64,000 nucleotides of DNA from Salinactinospora qingdaonensis (GCF_039539445.1 NZ_BAABDD010000012.1:91328-155327), one strand, 5' to 3'. Positions 18,183 through 27,389 are shown, numbered from the stretch's first letter. Notes: a model not told the origin generated them from the sequence alone. A program made the numbers and translations.

Positions 18183-18494
18183 GGGGTGTTTCGTCGTTCG
18201 CTCGTGCCTCGATCGCTTCGCGATCTCGGCAGCTTTGACGGGGGCGCTGTGTCTTTGACGCATCGCTGGTGTGCCGGGTGCCGCTGGTGGGGGGATACGC
18301 CGGCGGGGCGGGGTCTCGGTGGGGCGGTGGCTGAGAACACGCCGGAAGACGCCGAGCCACCCCGCCTGCCCGGTTGCGGTGGTGGCTCCACGCGGGCCCC
18401 AGCCCCCGTCGTGACACCCGTGCCACCTCAAGCACAGCCCGCCCCGGGCTGCTGAGATCGCGAAGCGATCGAGGCACGAGCGACGAAAAACCCC
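18183..18494. repeat. MITE-like element with long terminal inverted repeats
   Basis: Two arms, 18183-18233 and 18448-18494, are inverted copies. Over a 36-bp core (18198-18233 and 18448-18483) they differ at one position; further out they match with a 4-nt indel. Each arm contains its own palindrome, GATCGC-TTC-GCGATC or its complement. The 214-bp interior has no credible gene. This is the architecture of a non-autonomous mobile element or a long stem-loop; no transposase is nearby. Confidence 0.55.
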
Positions 18495-18510
18495 GCACGC
18501 TCTCCGCAGA

Positions 18511-18576
18511 CCGAAGCCACACCCCGCCCCACGCCCCCGGGGGCTGAGGATCATAGCTTCTTGGGCGTGGCTTCGG
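18511..18576. repeat. Inverted repeat before the CopD-like gene stop
   Basis: CCGAAGCCAC (18511-18520) pairs with GTGGCTTCGG (18567-18576) around an inner CCCCCGGGGG palindrome. It lies 32 bp past the leftward CopD-like gene and may terminate its transcript. The segment ACACCCCGCC resembles sequence near 36-46 of the window, hinting at a dispersed repeat. Confidence 0.4.
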
Positions 18577-18608
18577 AGCCCCAAGATCCCACGGCCGGTC
18601 GGCGGCTC

Positions 18609-19046
18609 TTAGGTCGCGGGCAGCGCGGTGGCGAGCAGTACGACCCCCACCGACGCCCCCAGGGAGGTGATGGCCATCACGCGGGCCAGGGCCGGATGGC
18701 CACGGCCGCTGGCGATGCCGTGTGCCGCCGCCGCTGCCATGACTACACCGAACAGCAGGAGCTTGGCGGCGAGGACCCGGCCGTACCCTGGTTGTAGCAG
18801 CGACTCCCACGTGAGGCCCTTGTGCCAGGCCATGGCCACCCCCGTTACGAGCTGTACGGGGAGCAGGACCGCGAGGGTGACCCGGCCGAAGCGACCTCCG
18901 ATGGCTCTGAGTAGAGCGCTCCGCTGCTCTGCATCGAGACGTCGCCGGGCCAGCGGCAGCACCACCAGCGACACGGTGAGCTGTCCCCCGACCCACAGCG
19001 TCGCAGCGAGGACGTGCAGGAACCGGATCAGGGACCACAGGGTCAT
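18609..19046 (-). CDS. CopD-like four-helix membrane protein
   Basis: Small integral membrane protein, 145 residues with four hydrophobic helices. The first helix RFLHVLAATLWVGGQ, with its His and WxGG, is typical of CopD/YebZ-like copper-resistance or heme-associated membrane proteins. ATG 19046 is preceded by GAGGTGAAG. It lies immediately downstream of the remains of a multicopper oxidase and the regulator at 19426, so the three were probably one leftward operon dealing with copper enzymes or nitrogen oxides. Other four-helix families of this size are possible. Confidence 0.6.
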   Translation of the reverse strand: MTLWSLIRFLHVLAATLWVGGQLTVSLVVLPLARRRLDAEQRSALLRAIGGRFGRVTLAVLLPVQLVTGVAMAWHKGLTWESLLQPGYGRVLAAKLLLFGVVMAAAAAHGIASGRGHPALARVMAITSLGASVGVVLLATALPAT

Positions 19047-19054
19047 TCTTCACC

Positions 19055-19428
19055 TCACTCCGTGATCTCGAACGTGCCGCGGGGCCGTTGTCGGCGTGCC
19101 GGATGTCGTGGTCGAGGAAGGGGAACTCCCCGGCTCGGGGAAGGAGAGCTCCATGAACTCGCCCTGGGCCGGGCCGGCCCAGCCTCTGGGCTTCCCGGAG
19201 ATCTCGGTGCGAAGCAGGTAGCTGTCTTCCTTGTAGCCGGTGTCGAACTGGGCACCGATGACGTGCGGGGAGGTGTCGCTGGCGGGCCCGACTGCCGCGG
19301 CTCCGAGAAGGTCGCCCCGGACTCGCATGGCGAAGGTGGGGTGCAGTGGGGCCGGCGGCCCGTAGAGCGGCGAACGGAAGCGCAGGCGGAGCCGGGGCGC
19401 GGCGGGCGGGATGAGCGGTGCGCGCTCA
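19055..19428 (-). pseudogene. NirK-like multicopper oxidase remnant, several frameshifts
   Basis: Fragments of a cupredoxin domain appear in successive minus-strand frames. One frame (ORF 19050-19328, ATG 19328) gives HVIGAQFDTGYKEDSYLLR and QGEFMELSFPEPG, the next continues EFPFLDHDIRHADNG, and a third ends GTFEITE with a stop at 19055. Joined, they resemble the C-terminal part of copper nitrite reductase (NirK) or a two-domain multicopper oxidase, including copper-ligand-like His in SPHVIG and FLDH. The breaks fall at GGGG and CCCC runs. The 5' end overlaps the regulator stop as ATGA but reads in the wrong frame. Only about 125 codons remain of the roughly 300 or more in a full enzyme, so it is truncated whatever the status of the runs. 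Function is presumably lost. Confidence 0.6.
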
Positions 19429-20121
19429 TTGGGAGTCGTCGTTGCCCGGGCCGAGCTCGGCGATGCACCGGTCGGGCTCGGCGAACGGCCGTAGCCGGCG
19501 AGCCTCTACTGGCGCGCCCATCTCGTCGAGCGCGCCGCGCATGATGCCCAGGTGTACGCCGCAGACGATCTCGGGGTTGGCTTCGGCCAGCTCCCGGAAC
19601 GGGCAGCGGTGCAGGTCGATATGGCTGTCGTCGGGGGAACGCCGGGGTTTGAAACCGGCCTCGTCGAGGAGGCGCACGATCACCTCGATCGCGTTTGCGG
19701 CATCGGTGTCGTGGTTTGTTCCGCTTTCACGGGCGAACCGTTCGCCGTAGCCGCGTCCCGCGGCGATCGCGGCAGCGGCGTGATCGCCGCCCTGAGCGCT
19801 GAGGTAGGAGACGAGCGTCTCGGCGAGCAGCCGGTAGTTGCGCACGGCGTCACTGTCGACGTTGGCCGCCGAGTAGAGCAGTCGGGGGCGCCCGGGGCGC
19901 TCACGGTCCTCCACCGAGCTCAAGACATAGCCCCGATCGGTGAGGATCGCCAGATGTGCGCGCACGGTGTTGGCGTGCAGCCCGACCTCCTCGGCGATCT
20001 CGCGCACCGCCAGGGGACGGCCGGAACGTCGGAGGGTCTCCAGGACGGCGACCCGGCTCAGGTCGGCGAACACGCGGTGGGCTCCCGGGTCGATACCTCT
20101 GCTGTCGCTGTGATGTGCCAC
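19426..20121 (-). CDS. Winged-helix regulator with C-terminal cysteine sensor domain
   Basis: Transcription factor of 231 residues. The N-terminal ArsR/DeoR-like helix-turn-helix includes LAVREIAEEVGLHANTVRAHLAIL (residues 37-60) and a wing with PGRPRLLY. The C-terminal domain carries three conserved-looking cysteines, HRCPF, IVCGVH and PDRC, spaced C-X13-C-X31-C. This recalls SufR-type iron-sulfur regulators, so an Fe-S cluster or metal sensing oxygen, NO or redox is plausible. The GTG start at 20121 is divergent from the hemerythrin-DUF2249 gene, with a palindromic operator candidate between. Position beside nar genes and a NirK remnant suggests control of nitrate/nitrite respiration or NO defence. 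Confidence 0.8.
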   Translation of the reverse strand: MAHHSDSRGIDPGAHRVFADLSRVAVLETLRRSGRPLAVREIAEEVGLHANTVRAHLAILTDRGYVLSSVEDRERPGRPRLLYSAANVDSDAVRNYRLLAETLVSYLSAQGGDHAAAAIAAGRGYGERFARESGTNHDTDAANAIEVIVRLLDEAGFKPRRSPDDSHIDLHRCPFRELAEANPEIVCGVHLGIMRGALDEMGAPVEARRLRPFAEPDRCIAELGPGNDDSQ

Positions 20122-20130
20122 GCCTTGATT

Positions 20131-20157
20131 TTTACACGACGCTCATTGTAAATACAA
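20131..20157. promoter_or_regulatory. Palindromic operator in divergent promoter
   Basis: TTTACA-N10-TGTAAA (20131-20152) overlaps a second repeat, TTGTA-AA-TACAA (20146-20157), in the A/T-rich gap between the Cys regulator (GTG 20121) and the hemerythrin gene (ATG 20214). It is the best candidate site for the regulator. Confidence 0.55.
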
Positions 20158-20213
20158 GATAGGCCGTAAAAACTCCACGGACGCGCATACGACCCGACCC
20201 GAGCGGGGTTCTC

Positions 20214-21128
20214 ATGACTCACCGAACGGAAGTGGAGCGCACCCGCTCCACCAAGCGGTGGCCCACCGTGGCCTCCCGTTCCTACCGCGAAGAGATCGAG
20301 CGGGCGGTGAATGACCACGCCCTGACCATCCGCCAAGCCATCGACCGACTCGCCTACCTCGACGGAGGAAGCGAGCGCCTGGTCACCTCCTGCACCGCCG
20401 AGATACTGCGGCACGCCGCCGCCGAGGAGAGTGCGCTGTACCCGGCAGCGGAGGAACGCCCGGAACTACAGGCGCTCGTGCGTACCATGCGCGCTGAGCA
20501 CCTCCTGCTGCGTGCCCTCGTCGCCGGACTCGGCGACGCGCGCTCCGCCGGCGAGAGCGCCGGAACCGCCGCGGCGCTGAACACGCTGTTCCAAGCGCAC
20601 CTGCGCACCGAGAACGACGTCCTGCTGGCCACGCTGGCCGAGTCCGGAGTCGACCTCGCCCCACTGCACACCGCCGTGAGCCGAAGCCTCAGTGGCGCAG
20701 GGGAGGAGGATTTCCCCGAGCTGGAGTGCGGGGGCGCCGGAGACGACAGGGGCAGCGGCGAAAACGGCACGGCGCGGGCTCAGGAGCACCGCGCCGGTAC
20801 CGCCCCAGAGCTGCTGGATATCCGCCGGCTTTCCCGTTCCCACTGCGCTGATCTGCTGCGTGTCACATGCAGCACACTGCCTGCCGGCCACGCGTTCGTC
20901 CTTGTCGCCGACCGCGATCCGACGCCGCTTCACGACATGCTCGCTCCTGCGCTGTCGCAGCGCTTCACCTGGCACTCTCTGGAGTCCGGCCCCGGAACAT
21001 GGCGGGTACGAATCGCCCACACCGGCATCTCTGAGGGGCATGACCAACGATTGTCCCCGTCTTCCACCGCCGCTTCTCACCGGAGCAAGCGACTTTCGTC
21101 CCACTCACACCGGGCGGTCAGCCCCTGA
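20214..21128 (+). CDS. Hemerythrin HHE domain fused to DUF2249
   Basis: Soluble protein of 304 residues. The N-terminal half is a four-helix HHE (hemerythrin-like) domain with candidate diiron ligands in VNDHALTIR, HAAAEESALYP and AEHLLLRAL, plus HLRTEND. After a Gly-rich linker, a DUF2249 domain spans about residues 197-265 (LDIRRLSRSHCADLL, AFVLVADRDPTPLHDML). A 40-residue Ser/His-rich tail follows. Such HHE-DUF2249 proteins are common beside nitrate, nitrite and NO metabolism genes and are thought to bind O2 or NO or to assist diiron/Fe-S repair. It is divergent from the Cys regulator and 167 bp before narG. Role in NO handling is inference. Confidence 0.85.
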   Translation: MTHRTEVERTRSTKRWPTVASRSYREEIERAVNDHALTIRQAIDRLAYLDGGSERLVTSCTAEILRHAAAEESALYPAAEERPELQALVRTMRAEHLLLRALVAGLGDARSAGESAGTAAALNTLFQAHLRTENDVLLATLAESGVDLAPLHTAVSRSLSGAGEEDFPELECGGAGDDRGSGENGTARAQEHRAGTAPELLDIRRLSRSHCADLLRVTCSTLPAGHAFVLVADRDPTPLHDMLAPALSQRFTWHSLESGPGTWRVRIAHTGISEGHDQRLSPSSTAASHRSKRLSSHSHRAVSP

Positions 21129-21295
21129 CGGAGCCGCCGAGACGGCTGTTGGGGTTAGGGGCGGCCGACAACTCGCCTGAGCGTCGCTCGTTCGTAACCG
21201 CGATGCGCAGGGTTTTCCGTCATTTCCGCAGGTTAGGCACCGCCGCAGCCCTCCCGGCTCCCCGCGCCGACAACGCACGCTAGAAAGGCTCGCTC

Positions 21296-24200
21296 GTGGC
21301 AGACGATCCCCCGATCCGAAAGAACGGCCGCTCACCCGCACCCTCCCCCGGTATGGACGGTGCGGTCACCGAGGCGTTACTGCGCACCCGTAGATACCTG
21401 CGCCCCCGAGAGGTCTCGACCGACTTGCGCACGCTGGAGCAGGTCGGGGGGCGCGAGGCGGACACCTTCTACCGGGATCGGTGGAGCCATGACAAGGTGG
21501 TGCGCTCGACACACGGGGTCAACTGCACCGGTTCGTGCTCGTGGAAGATCTACGTCAAGGACGGGATCATCACCTGGGAGGGCCAACAGACCGACTACCC
21601 CTCGGTAGGCCCGGACCGACCCGAGTACGAGCCGCGCGGCTGCCCCCGTGGAGCGGCGTTCTCCTGGTACACCTACTCACCCACCCGGGTGCGCTACCCC
21701 TATGTGCGCGGGGTGCTGCTGGAAATGTACCGCGAAGCCAGGCAGCGCACCGGCGATCCCGTCCTGGCCTGGGCCGACATCGTCTCCGACCCCGAGCGCT
21801 CCCGCCGCTACAAGGCCGCCCGCGGCAAGGGCGGGCTGGTGCGCGCCTCCTGGGAGGAGGCGGTGGAGATGGCCGCCGCCGCGCATGTGCACACCGTCAA
21901 GGAGTTCGGCCCCGACCGGATCGCCGGATTCTCTCCCATCCCGGCGATGTCGATGGTGTCGCAGGCGGCCGGTTCCCGGTTCTACTCGCTGATCGGCGGG
22001 GCCATGCTGTCGTTCTACGACTGGTACGCCGATCTGCCGGTGGCCTCCCCGCAGGTGTTCGGTGACCAGACCGACGTGCCGGAGTCGGGGGACTGGTGGG
22101 ACGCCAGCTATCTGCTCATGTGGGGCTCGAACGTACCGGTGACCCGCACCCCCGACGCGCACTGGATGGTCGAGGCCCGCTACCGGGGCCAGAAGGTGGT
22201 CGTGGTCTCGCCCGACTACGCCGACAGCACCAAGTTCGCCGACGAGTGGCTGCCCGCCCAGCCGGGTACCGACGGAGCGCTGGCCATGGCGATGGGCCAT
22301 GTGGTGCTCAAGGAGTTCTTCGTCGACCGCACCACGCCCTATTTCGACGACTACGTCAAGCGCTACACTGATCTGCCGTTCCTGGTGTGCCTCGACCAGC
22401 ACGGCGACTCCTACCGGCCAGGCAAGTTCCTCACCGCAGCCGACCTCGGCGAAAGCGGGGAGAACACCGCGTTCAAGACCGTGCTGCTGGACGAGCACAC
22501 CGGCGAGCCGCTCGTGCCCAACGGCTCCCTCGGGTTCCGTTACGGCGAGCAGGGCCAGGGACAGTGGAACCTCGACCTCGGCGAATCCGCGCCGCTACTG
22601 AGCCTGTACACCTCCGACGGCGCCACGGCCGAGATCGAACTGCCCCGCTTCGACAGTGCCGAGGGAACACCGGAGGGGCTGCGCCGAGGCGTCCCCGTGC
22701 GCGAGGTCGGCGGGCACCTCGTCACCACGGTCTTCGACCTGCTACTCGCCCAGTACGGCGTCGCCCGTGAGGGGCTGCCGGGCGCGTGGCCGAGCGGCTA
22801 CGACGACGCCACCCAGCCGTGCACTCCGGCGTGGCAGGAGGCGATCACCGGCGTCTCCGCGGAGAAAGCCGAGCGCATCGGCCGCGAGTTCGCCGCCAAC
22901 GCCGCGGAGTCCAAGGGCCGGTCGATGATCATCATGGGTGCCGGCACCAACCACTGGTTCCACTCTGACACGATCTACCGCTCCTTCCTCGCGCTGACAA
23001 CCCTGACCGGCTGTCAAGGGGTCAACGGCGGCGGCTGGGCCCACTACGTCGGTCAGGAGAAAGTGCGCCCCATCACCGGATACACCCAGCTCGCCGCGGC
23101 GCTGGACTGGTCACGCCCGCCGCGCCAGATGGTGCAGACCGCCTACTGGTACCTGCACACCGACCAGTTCCGCTACGACGCCTTCGGCGCCGACACGCTG
23201 GCCGCGACCAGCGGCCAGGGCACGTTCTCCGGCAAGTCCACCGCCGATGTGATCGCCCAGTCCGCACGCCTGGGATGGATGCCCTCTTACCCGACCTTCG
23301 ACCGCAACCCGCTCCAGCTCGCCGGCGACGCCGAGGAGGCTGGCCTGTCGGTGCCGGAGTACGTGGTGCAGGAGCTGCGCGCCGGGCGGCTGCGGTTCGC
23401 CTGCGAGGACCCCGACGCCCCCGAGAACTTTCCGCGGGTGCTGACCGTATGGCGGGCCAACCTGCTCGGCAGCTCCGCCAAGGGCAACGAGTACTTCCTC
23501 AAACACCTGCTCGGTACCGACACCGCCGTTCGCGCCGAGGAGGCGCCGCCCGAGGGGCGGCCCGCCGAGGTCACCTGGCATGAGGAGGCGCCAGCCGGCA
23601 AGCTCGACCTGCTGCTGTCACTGGACTTCCGGATGACCAGCACCACCGTCTTCTCCGACATCGTCTTGCCCGCCGCCACTTGGTACGAGAAGCACGACCT
23701 CAACACCACCGACATGCACCCCTTCGTGCACCCGTTCAACCCGGCTATCGCCCCACCCTGGCAGGCCCGCACCGATTTCGACGCCTTCGCCGCGCTCGGA
23801 CGCGCGTTCAGCCGGCTGGCGGAGGACCATCTGGGGGTGCGCACCGATGTCGTCGCGGCGCCACTCGCCCACGACACGCCCGACGAGCTAGCCACCCCGC
23901 ACGGACGTGTCCGTGACTGGAAGACCGGCGCGTGCGAGCCCCAGCCGGGGGTGAACATGCCCAAGCTGGTGGAGGTGGAACGCGACTACACCGCGGTCGC
24001 GGCCAAAATGGGGGCGCTCGGCCCGCTGCTGGACCGGCTGGGAGCGACCACGAAGGGGGTGACCTTCGACCTCGGGCGCGAGCTGGACTATCTCGCCCGC
24101 AAGAACGGGACCGTGCGCGGAGGTGTCGCCGAAGGCCGTCCTTCCCTGGCCCGGGACTCCCACATGTGCGAAGCGATCCTGGCGCTGTCGGGCACCACCA

Positions 24201-25015
24201 ACGGGCATCTGGCCGCCCAGGGGTTCCGCGCTCTGGAGGCCCGGACCGGTACCCGGATGGCCGACCTCGCCGCCGAGCACGAGGGCAAGCAGATCACCTT
24301 CGCCGACATCCAGACCGCACCCGTTTCCGTCATCACCTCACCGGAATGGTCCGGAAGTGAGAGCGGAGGGCGCCGCTACTCGCCGTTCACCGTCAACGTC
24401 GAACGCAACAAGCCATGGCACACCCTCACCGGACGCCAACACTTCTTCCTCGACCACGACTGGATGGCCGAGATCGGGGAGAACCTGCCGGTCTACCGGC
24501 CACCGTTGAACATGCACGCCCTTTTCTCCGAGCCGCCGATCGGCGACACCGGGGAACTGGGGGTGACCGTGCGCTATCTGACCCCGCACAACAAGTGGTC
24601 GATCCATTCGGAGTACCAGGACAACCTGTTGATGCTGAGCCTGTCACGGGGCGGGCCGACGATCTGGATGAGCGTCGAGGACGCCGCCAAGGTGGGGGTC
24701 TGTGACAACGAGTGGATCGAGGCGGTCAACCGTAACGGCGTCGTGGTGGCCCGCGCCATCGTCTCCCACCGGATGCCCGAGGGCACGGTCTACATGTACC
24801 ACGCCCAGGATCGCCTCATCGACGTCCCCAAGTCGCAGACCTCAGGCAAGCGGGGCGGTATCCACAACTCCGTCACCCGACTGCTTATCAAACCCACCCA
24901 TCTGATCGGTGGCTACGCCCAACTCTCTTTCGCCTTCAACTACCTCGGTCCCACCGGCAACCAACGCGACGAGGTGACCGTGATCCGCCGGCGCTCCCAG
25001 GAGGTGCAGTACTGA
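21296..25015 (+). CDS. narG: Respiratory nitrate reductase alpha subunit
   Basis: Catalytic molybdenum subunit of the membrane-bound nitrate reductase, reducing nitrate to nitrite with quinol electrons. At 1239 residues it is full length. The N-terminal FS0 ligand segment HGVNCTGSCSWKIY is intact, followed by PRGCPRGAAFSWY, the molybdopterin region with FYDWYADLPVASPQ and QTDVPES, and the C-terminal YMYHAQDR. There is no twin-arginine signal, as in cytoplasm-facing NarG. GTG 21296 is preceded by GAAAGG. Its stop overlaps narH as ATGA, starting a tightly coupled narGHJI operon. Activity allows anaerobic nitrate respiration. Confidence 0.97.
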   Translation: MADDPPIRKNGRSPAPSPGMDGAVTEALLRTRRYLRPREVSTDLRTLEQVGGREADTFYRDRWSHDKVVRSTHGVNCTGSCSWKIYVKDGIITWEGQQTDYPSVGPDRPEYEPRGCPRGAAFSWYTYSPTRVRYPYVRGVLLEMYREARQRTGDPVLAWADIVSDPERSRRYKAARGKGGLVRASWEEAVEMAAAAHVHTVKEFGPDRIAGFSPIPAMSMVSQAAGSRFYSLIGGAMLSFYDWYADLPVASPQVFGDQTDVPESGDWWDASYLLMWGSNVPVTRTPDAHWMVEARYRGQKVVVVSPDYADSTKFADEWLPAQPGTDGALAMAMGHVVLKEFFVDRTTPYFDDYVKRYTDLPFLVCLDQHGDSYRPGKFLTAADLGESGENTAFKTVLLDEHTGEPLVPNGSLGFRYGEQGQGQWNLDLGESAPLLSLYTSDGATAEIELPRFDSAEGTPEGLRRGVPVREVGGHLVTTVFDLLLAQYGVAREGLPGAWPSGYDDATQPCTPAWQEAITGVSAEKAERIGREFAANAAESKGRSMIIMGAGTNHWFHSDTIYRSFLALTTLTGCQGVNGGGWAHYVGQEKVRPITGYTQLAAALDWSRPPRQMVQTAYWYLHTDQFRYDAFGADTLAATSGQGTFSGKSTADVIAQSARLGWMPSYPTFDRNPLQLAGDAEEAGLSVPEYVVQELRAGRLRFACEDPDAPENFPRVLTVWRANLLGSSAKGNEYFLKHLLGTDTAVRAEEAPPEGRPAEVTWHEEAPAGKLDLLLSLDFRMTSTTVFSDIVLPAATWYEKHDLNTTDMHPFVHPFNPAIAPPWQARTDFDAFAALGRAFSRLAEDHLGVRTDVVAAPLAHDTPDELATPHGRVRDWKTGACEPQPGVNMPKLVEVERDYTAVAAKMGALGPLLDRLGATTKGVTFDLGRELDYLARKNGTVRGGVAEGRPSLARDSHMCEAILALSGTTNGHLAAQGFRALEARTGTRMADLAAEHEGKQITFADIQTAPVSVITSPEWSGSESGGRRYSPFTVNVERNKPWHTLTGRQHFFLDHDWMAEIGENLPVYRPPLNMHALFSEPPIGDTGELGVTVRYLTPHNKWSIHSEYQDNLLMLSLSRGGPTIWMSVEDAAKVGVCDNEWIEAVNRNGVVVARAIVSHRMPEGTVYMYHAQDRLIDVPKSQTSGKRGGIHNSVTRLLIKPTHLIGGYAQLSFAFNYLGPTGNQRDEVTVIRRRSQEVQY

Positions 25016-26733
25016 TGCGCGTTATGGCCCAGATGGCGATGGTGATGAACCTCGACAAGTGCATCGGGTGCCACACCTGCTCTGTCACCTGCAAGCAGAC
25101 GTGGACCAACCGCACCGGCATGGAGTACGTGTGGTTCAACAACGTGGAGACCCGTCCCGGACAGGGGTATCCCCGCACCTACGAGGACCAGGAACGCTGG
25201 AAGGGCGGGTGGAAGCTGAACAAGCGCGGGCGGCTCACGCTGAAGGCCGGTAGTCGGCTGCGGAACCTGCTGACCATCTTCTCCAGCCCGAAAATGCCCA
25301 CCATCCGGGACTACTACGAGCCCTGGACCTACGACTACGAGACCCTGACCACCGCGCCGCTCCAGGAGCACACCCCCGTCGCCCGCCCCCGCTCCTTGAT
25401 CAGCGGCGAGGAGATGAACATCTCCTGGAGCGCCAACTGGGACGACTCCCTTGCCGGCGGCCCCGAGCTCGCTCCTTCCGACCCGGTGCTGCAACAAGTC
25501 TCGGACAAAGTCAAGCTCGAATTCGAGCAGACCTTCATGTTCTATCTGCCCCGCATCTGCGAGCACTGCCTCAACCCCTCCTGCGCCGCCTCCTGCCCCT
25601 CCGGGGCCATCTACAAGCGCAGCGAAGACGGCATCGTCCTGGTCGACCAGGACCGCTGCCGCGGCTGGCGCAAGTGCGTCACCGGCTGCCCCTACAAGAA
25701 GATCTACTTCAACCACCGCACCGGCAAAGCCGAGAAGTGCACGTTCTGCTTCCCCCGCGTCGAGGTCGGCCTGCCCACCGTGTGCGCTGAGACCTGCGTC
25801 GGACGGCTGCGCTACATCGGCCTGGTGCTCTACGACGCCGACGCGGTGCTGGAAGCCGCCTCGGTGGCCGACGAGCACGAGCTGCTCGACGCTCAGCGGC
25901 GCGTCCTCCTCGACCCCAACGACCCCGAGGTCATCCGCGGAGCCGAGCGCGCCGGTATCCCCCACGACTGGATCGAGGCCGCCCAGCGCTCGCCCATCTG
26001 GTCGCTGATCAACCGCTACCAGGTGGCGCTGCCGCTGCACCCGGAGTACCGCACCATGCCCATGGTCTGGTACATCCCACCGCTGTCGCCCGTGGTCGAC
26101 GTGGTCGCCGATACGGGGGAGGACGCCGAAGACCGGGGCAACCTCTTCGCCGCCATCGACAGCCTGCGCATCCCGGTGGAGTACCTCGCCGAGCTGTTCA
26201 CCGCCGGCGACACCGCACCCGTCACCGACGTACTCCGGCGGCTGGCCGCGATGCGCTCCTACATGCGCGACATCAACCTGGGCCGCGATCCCGACGAATC
26301 CATTCCCGAAGCGGTCGGAATGGACGGCGAGACCCTCTACGACATGTACCGGCTACTCGCCCTGGCCAAGTACGACGAGCGCTACGTCATCCCGCCCGCC
26401 CACGCCGAGCAGGCGCACAACCTCGAAGAGCTCGCCACCGAGTGCAGCCTGGACTACGAGGGCGGCCCCGGAATGGGGGGCTGGGGACCCTTCGGCGAGA
26501 GCTCCGGAGGGGTTACACCGGTCGCCGTGGAGAATTTCCACGCCCTCAAACAGCGCCAGACCACCAACACCCTCGCCGAGCCCGAAGACAAGAGCCGGCG
26601 CGTCAACCTCCTCAACTGGGACGGCAAGGGCACCCCTGAGGGACTGTTCCCGCCCCGACCCGATCAGGGGGGCACTGCACCGCAGGGCACCGAGGGCACC
26701 GACTCCGGCTCAGAGACGGACCCGACGTCATGA
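25015..26733 (+). CDS. narH: Respiratory nitrate reductase beta subunit
   Basis: Iron-sulfur electron-transfer subunit, 572 residues, carrying electrons from NarI hemes to NarG. The first cluster motif CIGCHTCSVTCKQTW begins near residue 16. A second set, CEHCLNPSCAASCPSG, then CRGWRKCVTGCPYKK (with the Trp that marks the 3Fe-4S cluster) and CTFCFPR complete four clusters. It overlaps narG and narJ by 4 bp each. The last 50 residues are a Pro/Gly/Thr-rich tail that is longer than in enterobacterial NarH. Confidence 0.97.
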   Translation: MRVMAQMAMVMNLDKCIGCHTCSVTCKQTWTNRTGMEYVWFNNVETRPGQGYPRTYEDQERWKGGWKLNKRGRLTLKAGSRLRNLLTIFSSPKMPTIRDYYEPWTYDYETLTTAPLQEHTPVARPRSLISGEEMNISWSANWDDSLAGGPELAPSDPVLQQVSDKVKLEFEQTFMFYLPRICEHCLNPSCAASCPSGAIYKRSEDGIVLVDQDRCRGWRKCVTGCPYKKIYFNHRTGKAEKCTFCFPRVEVGLPTVCAETCVGRLRYIGLVLYDADAVLEAASVADEHELLDAQRRVLLDPNDPEVIRGAERAGIPHDWIEAAQRSPIWSLINRYQVALPLHPEYRTMPMVWYIPPLSPVVDVVADTGEDAEDRGNLFAAIDSLRIPVEYLAELFTAGDTAPVTDVLRRLAAMRSYMRDINLGRDPDESIPEAVGMDGETLYDMYRLLALAKYDERYVIPPAHAEQAHNLEELATECSLDYEGGPGMGGWGPFGESSGGVTPVAVENFHALKQRQTTNTLAEPEDKSRRVNLLNWDGKGTPEGLFPPRPDQGGTAPQGTEGTDSGSETDPTS

Positions 26734-27389
26734 GCCGCCTGGCCCGCGCCCTGCGCCGCCTCCCGCTCTCCGAGCGCCAGCGCGCCCTCACCCACCGCGT
26801 CGCCGCCCTCGTCCTGGACTACCCCAGCGAGGAGCTCCTCGCCGACATCCCGCTGCTGCGCACCGCCATAGCCGAGCTTCCCGAGCCCATGCGCGCCGAA
26901 CTCGGCGGGGTCCTCGACCACCTTGAACAGACGCCGTTGCGGAAACTGGCCGAGGACTACGTCGCGACCTTCGACCTGCGGCGCCGCTGCTGTCTGCACC
27001 TCACCTACTACGCCTACGGTGACACCCGCAAGCGCGGCACCGCGCTGCTCAGCTTCTCCAGCGCTTACCAGATCTCCGGCTTCGAGCCGGCCGTCGACGA
27101 ACTCCCCGACCACCTGTGTGTCCTGTTGGAGTTCGCCGCCACCGTCGACACCGAGGCCGGAACGCGCCTGCTGGTCCAGCACCGCGCCGGACTGGAACTG
27201 CTGCACCTGTCCCTGAGCGACGCCGACTCCCCCTACCGGGGAGCACTGGCGGCGGTGAGCGCCACGCTCCCGCCGCTGACCGAACGGCTGCGCGACGCCG
27301 TCGCCCGTCTCGCCGCCGAGGGGCCGCCGGGCGAGGAGGTCGGTCTGGACCCCTTCACCCCACCCGACTACACGAAAGTACGCACATGA
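26730..27389 (+). CDS. narJ: Nitrate reductase molybdenum cofactor assembly chaperone
   Basis: NarJ/TorD-family chaperone of 219 residues that binds apo-NarG and allows molybdenum cofactor insertion; it is not part of the final enzyme. The family segments LDYPSEELLADIP, DYVATFDLRRRCCLHLTYYAYGDTRKRG and PDHLCVLLEF are clear. Start and stop both overlap neighbours by 4 bp (narH and narI), supporting fixed stoichiometric translation. Confidence 0.95.
   Translation: MSRLARALRRLPLSERQRALTHRVAALVLDYPSEELLADIPLLRTAIAELPEPMRAELGGVLDHLEQTPLRKLAEDYVATFDLRRRCCLHLTYYAYGDTRKRGTALLSFSSAYQISGFEPAVDELPDHLCVLLEFAATVDTEAGTRLLVQHRAGLELLHLSLSDADSPYRGALAAVSATLPPLTERLRDAVARLAAEGPPGEEVGLDPFTPPDYTKVRT

Noticed and set aside
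18541..18560. GGGGGCTGAGGATCATAG resembles the 3' part of the CRISPR repeat
   Set aside because: Only about 14 matching bases, no periodicity and no second copy; most likely chance in G/C-rich sequence.
21129..21295. FNR-type operator before narG
   Set aside because: No TTGAT-N4-ATCAA-like site is present; regulation could not be read from this gap.
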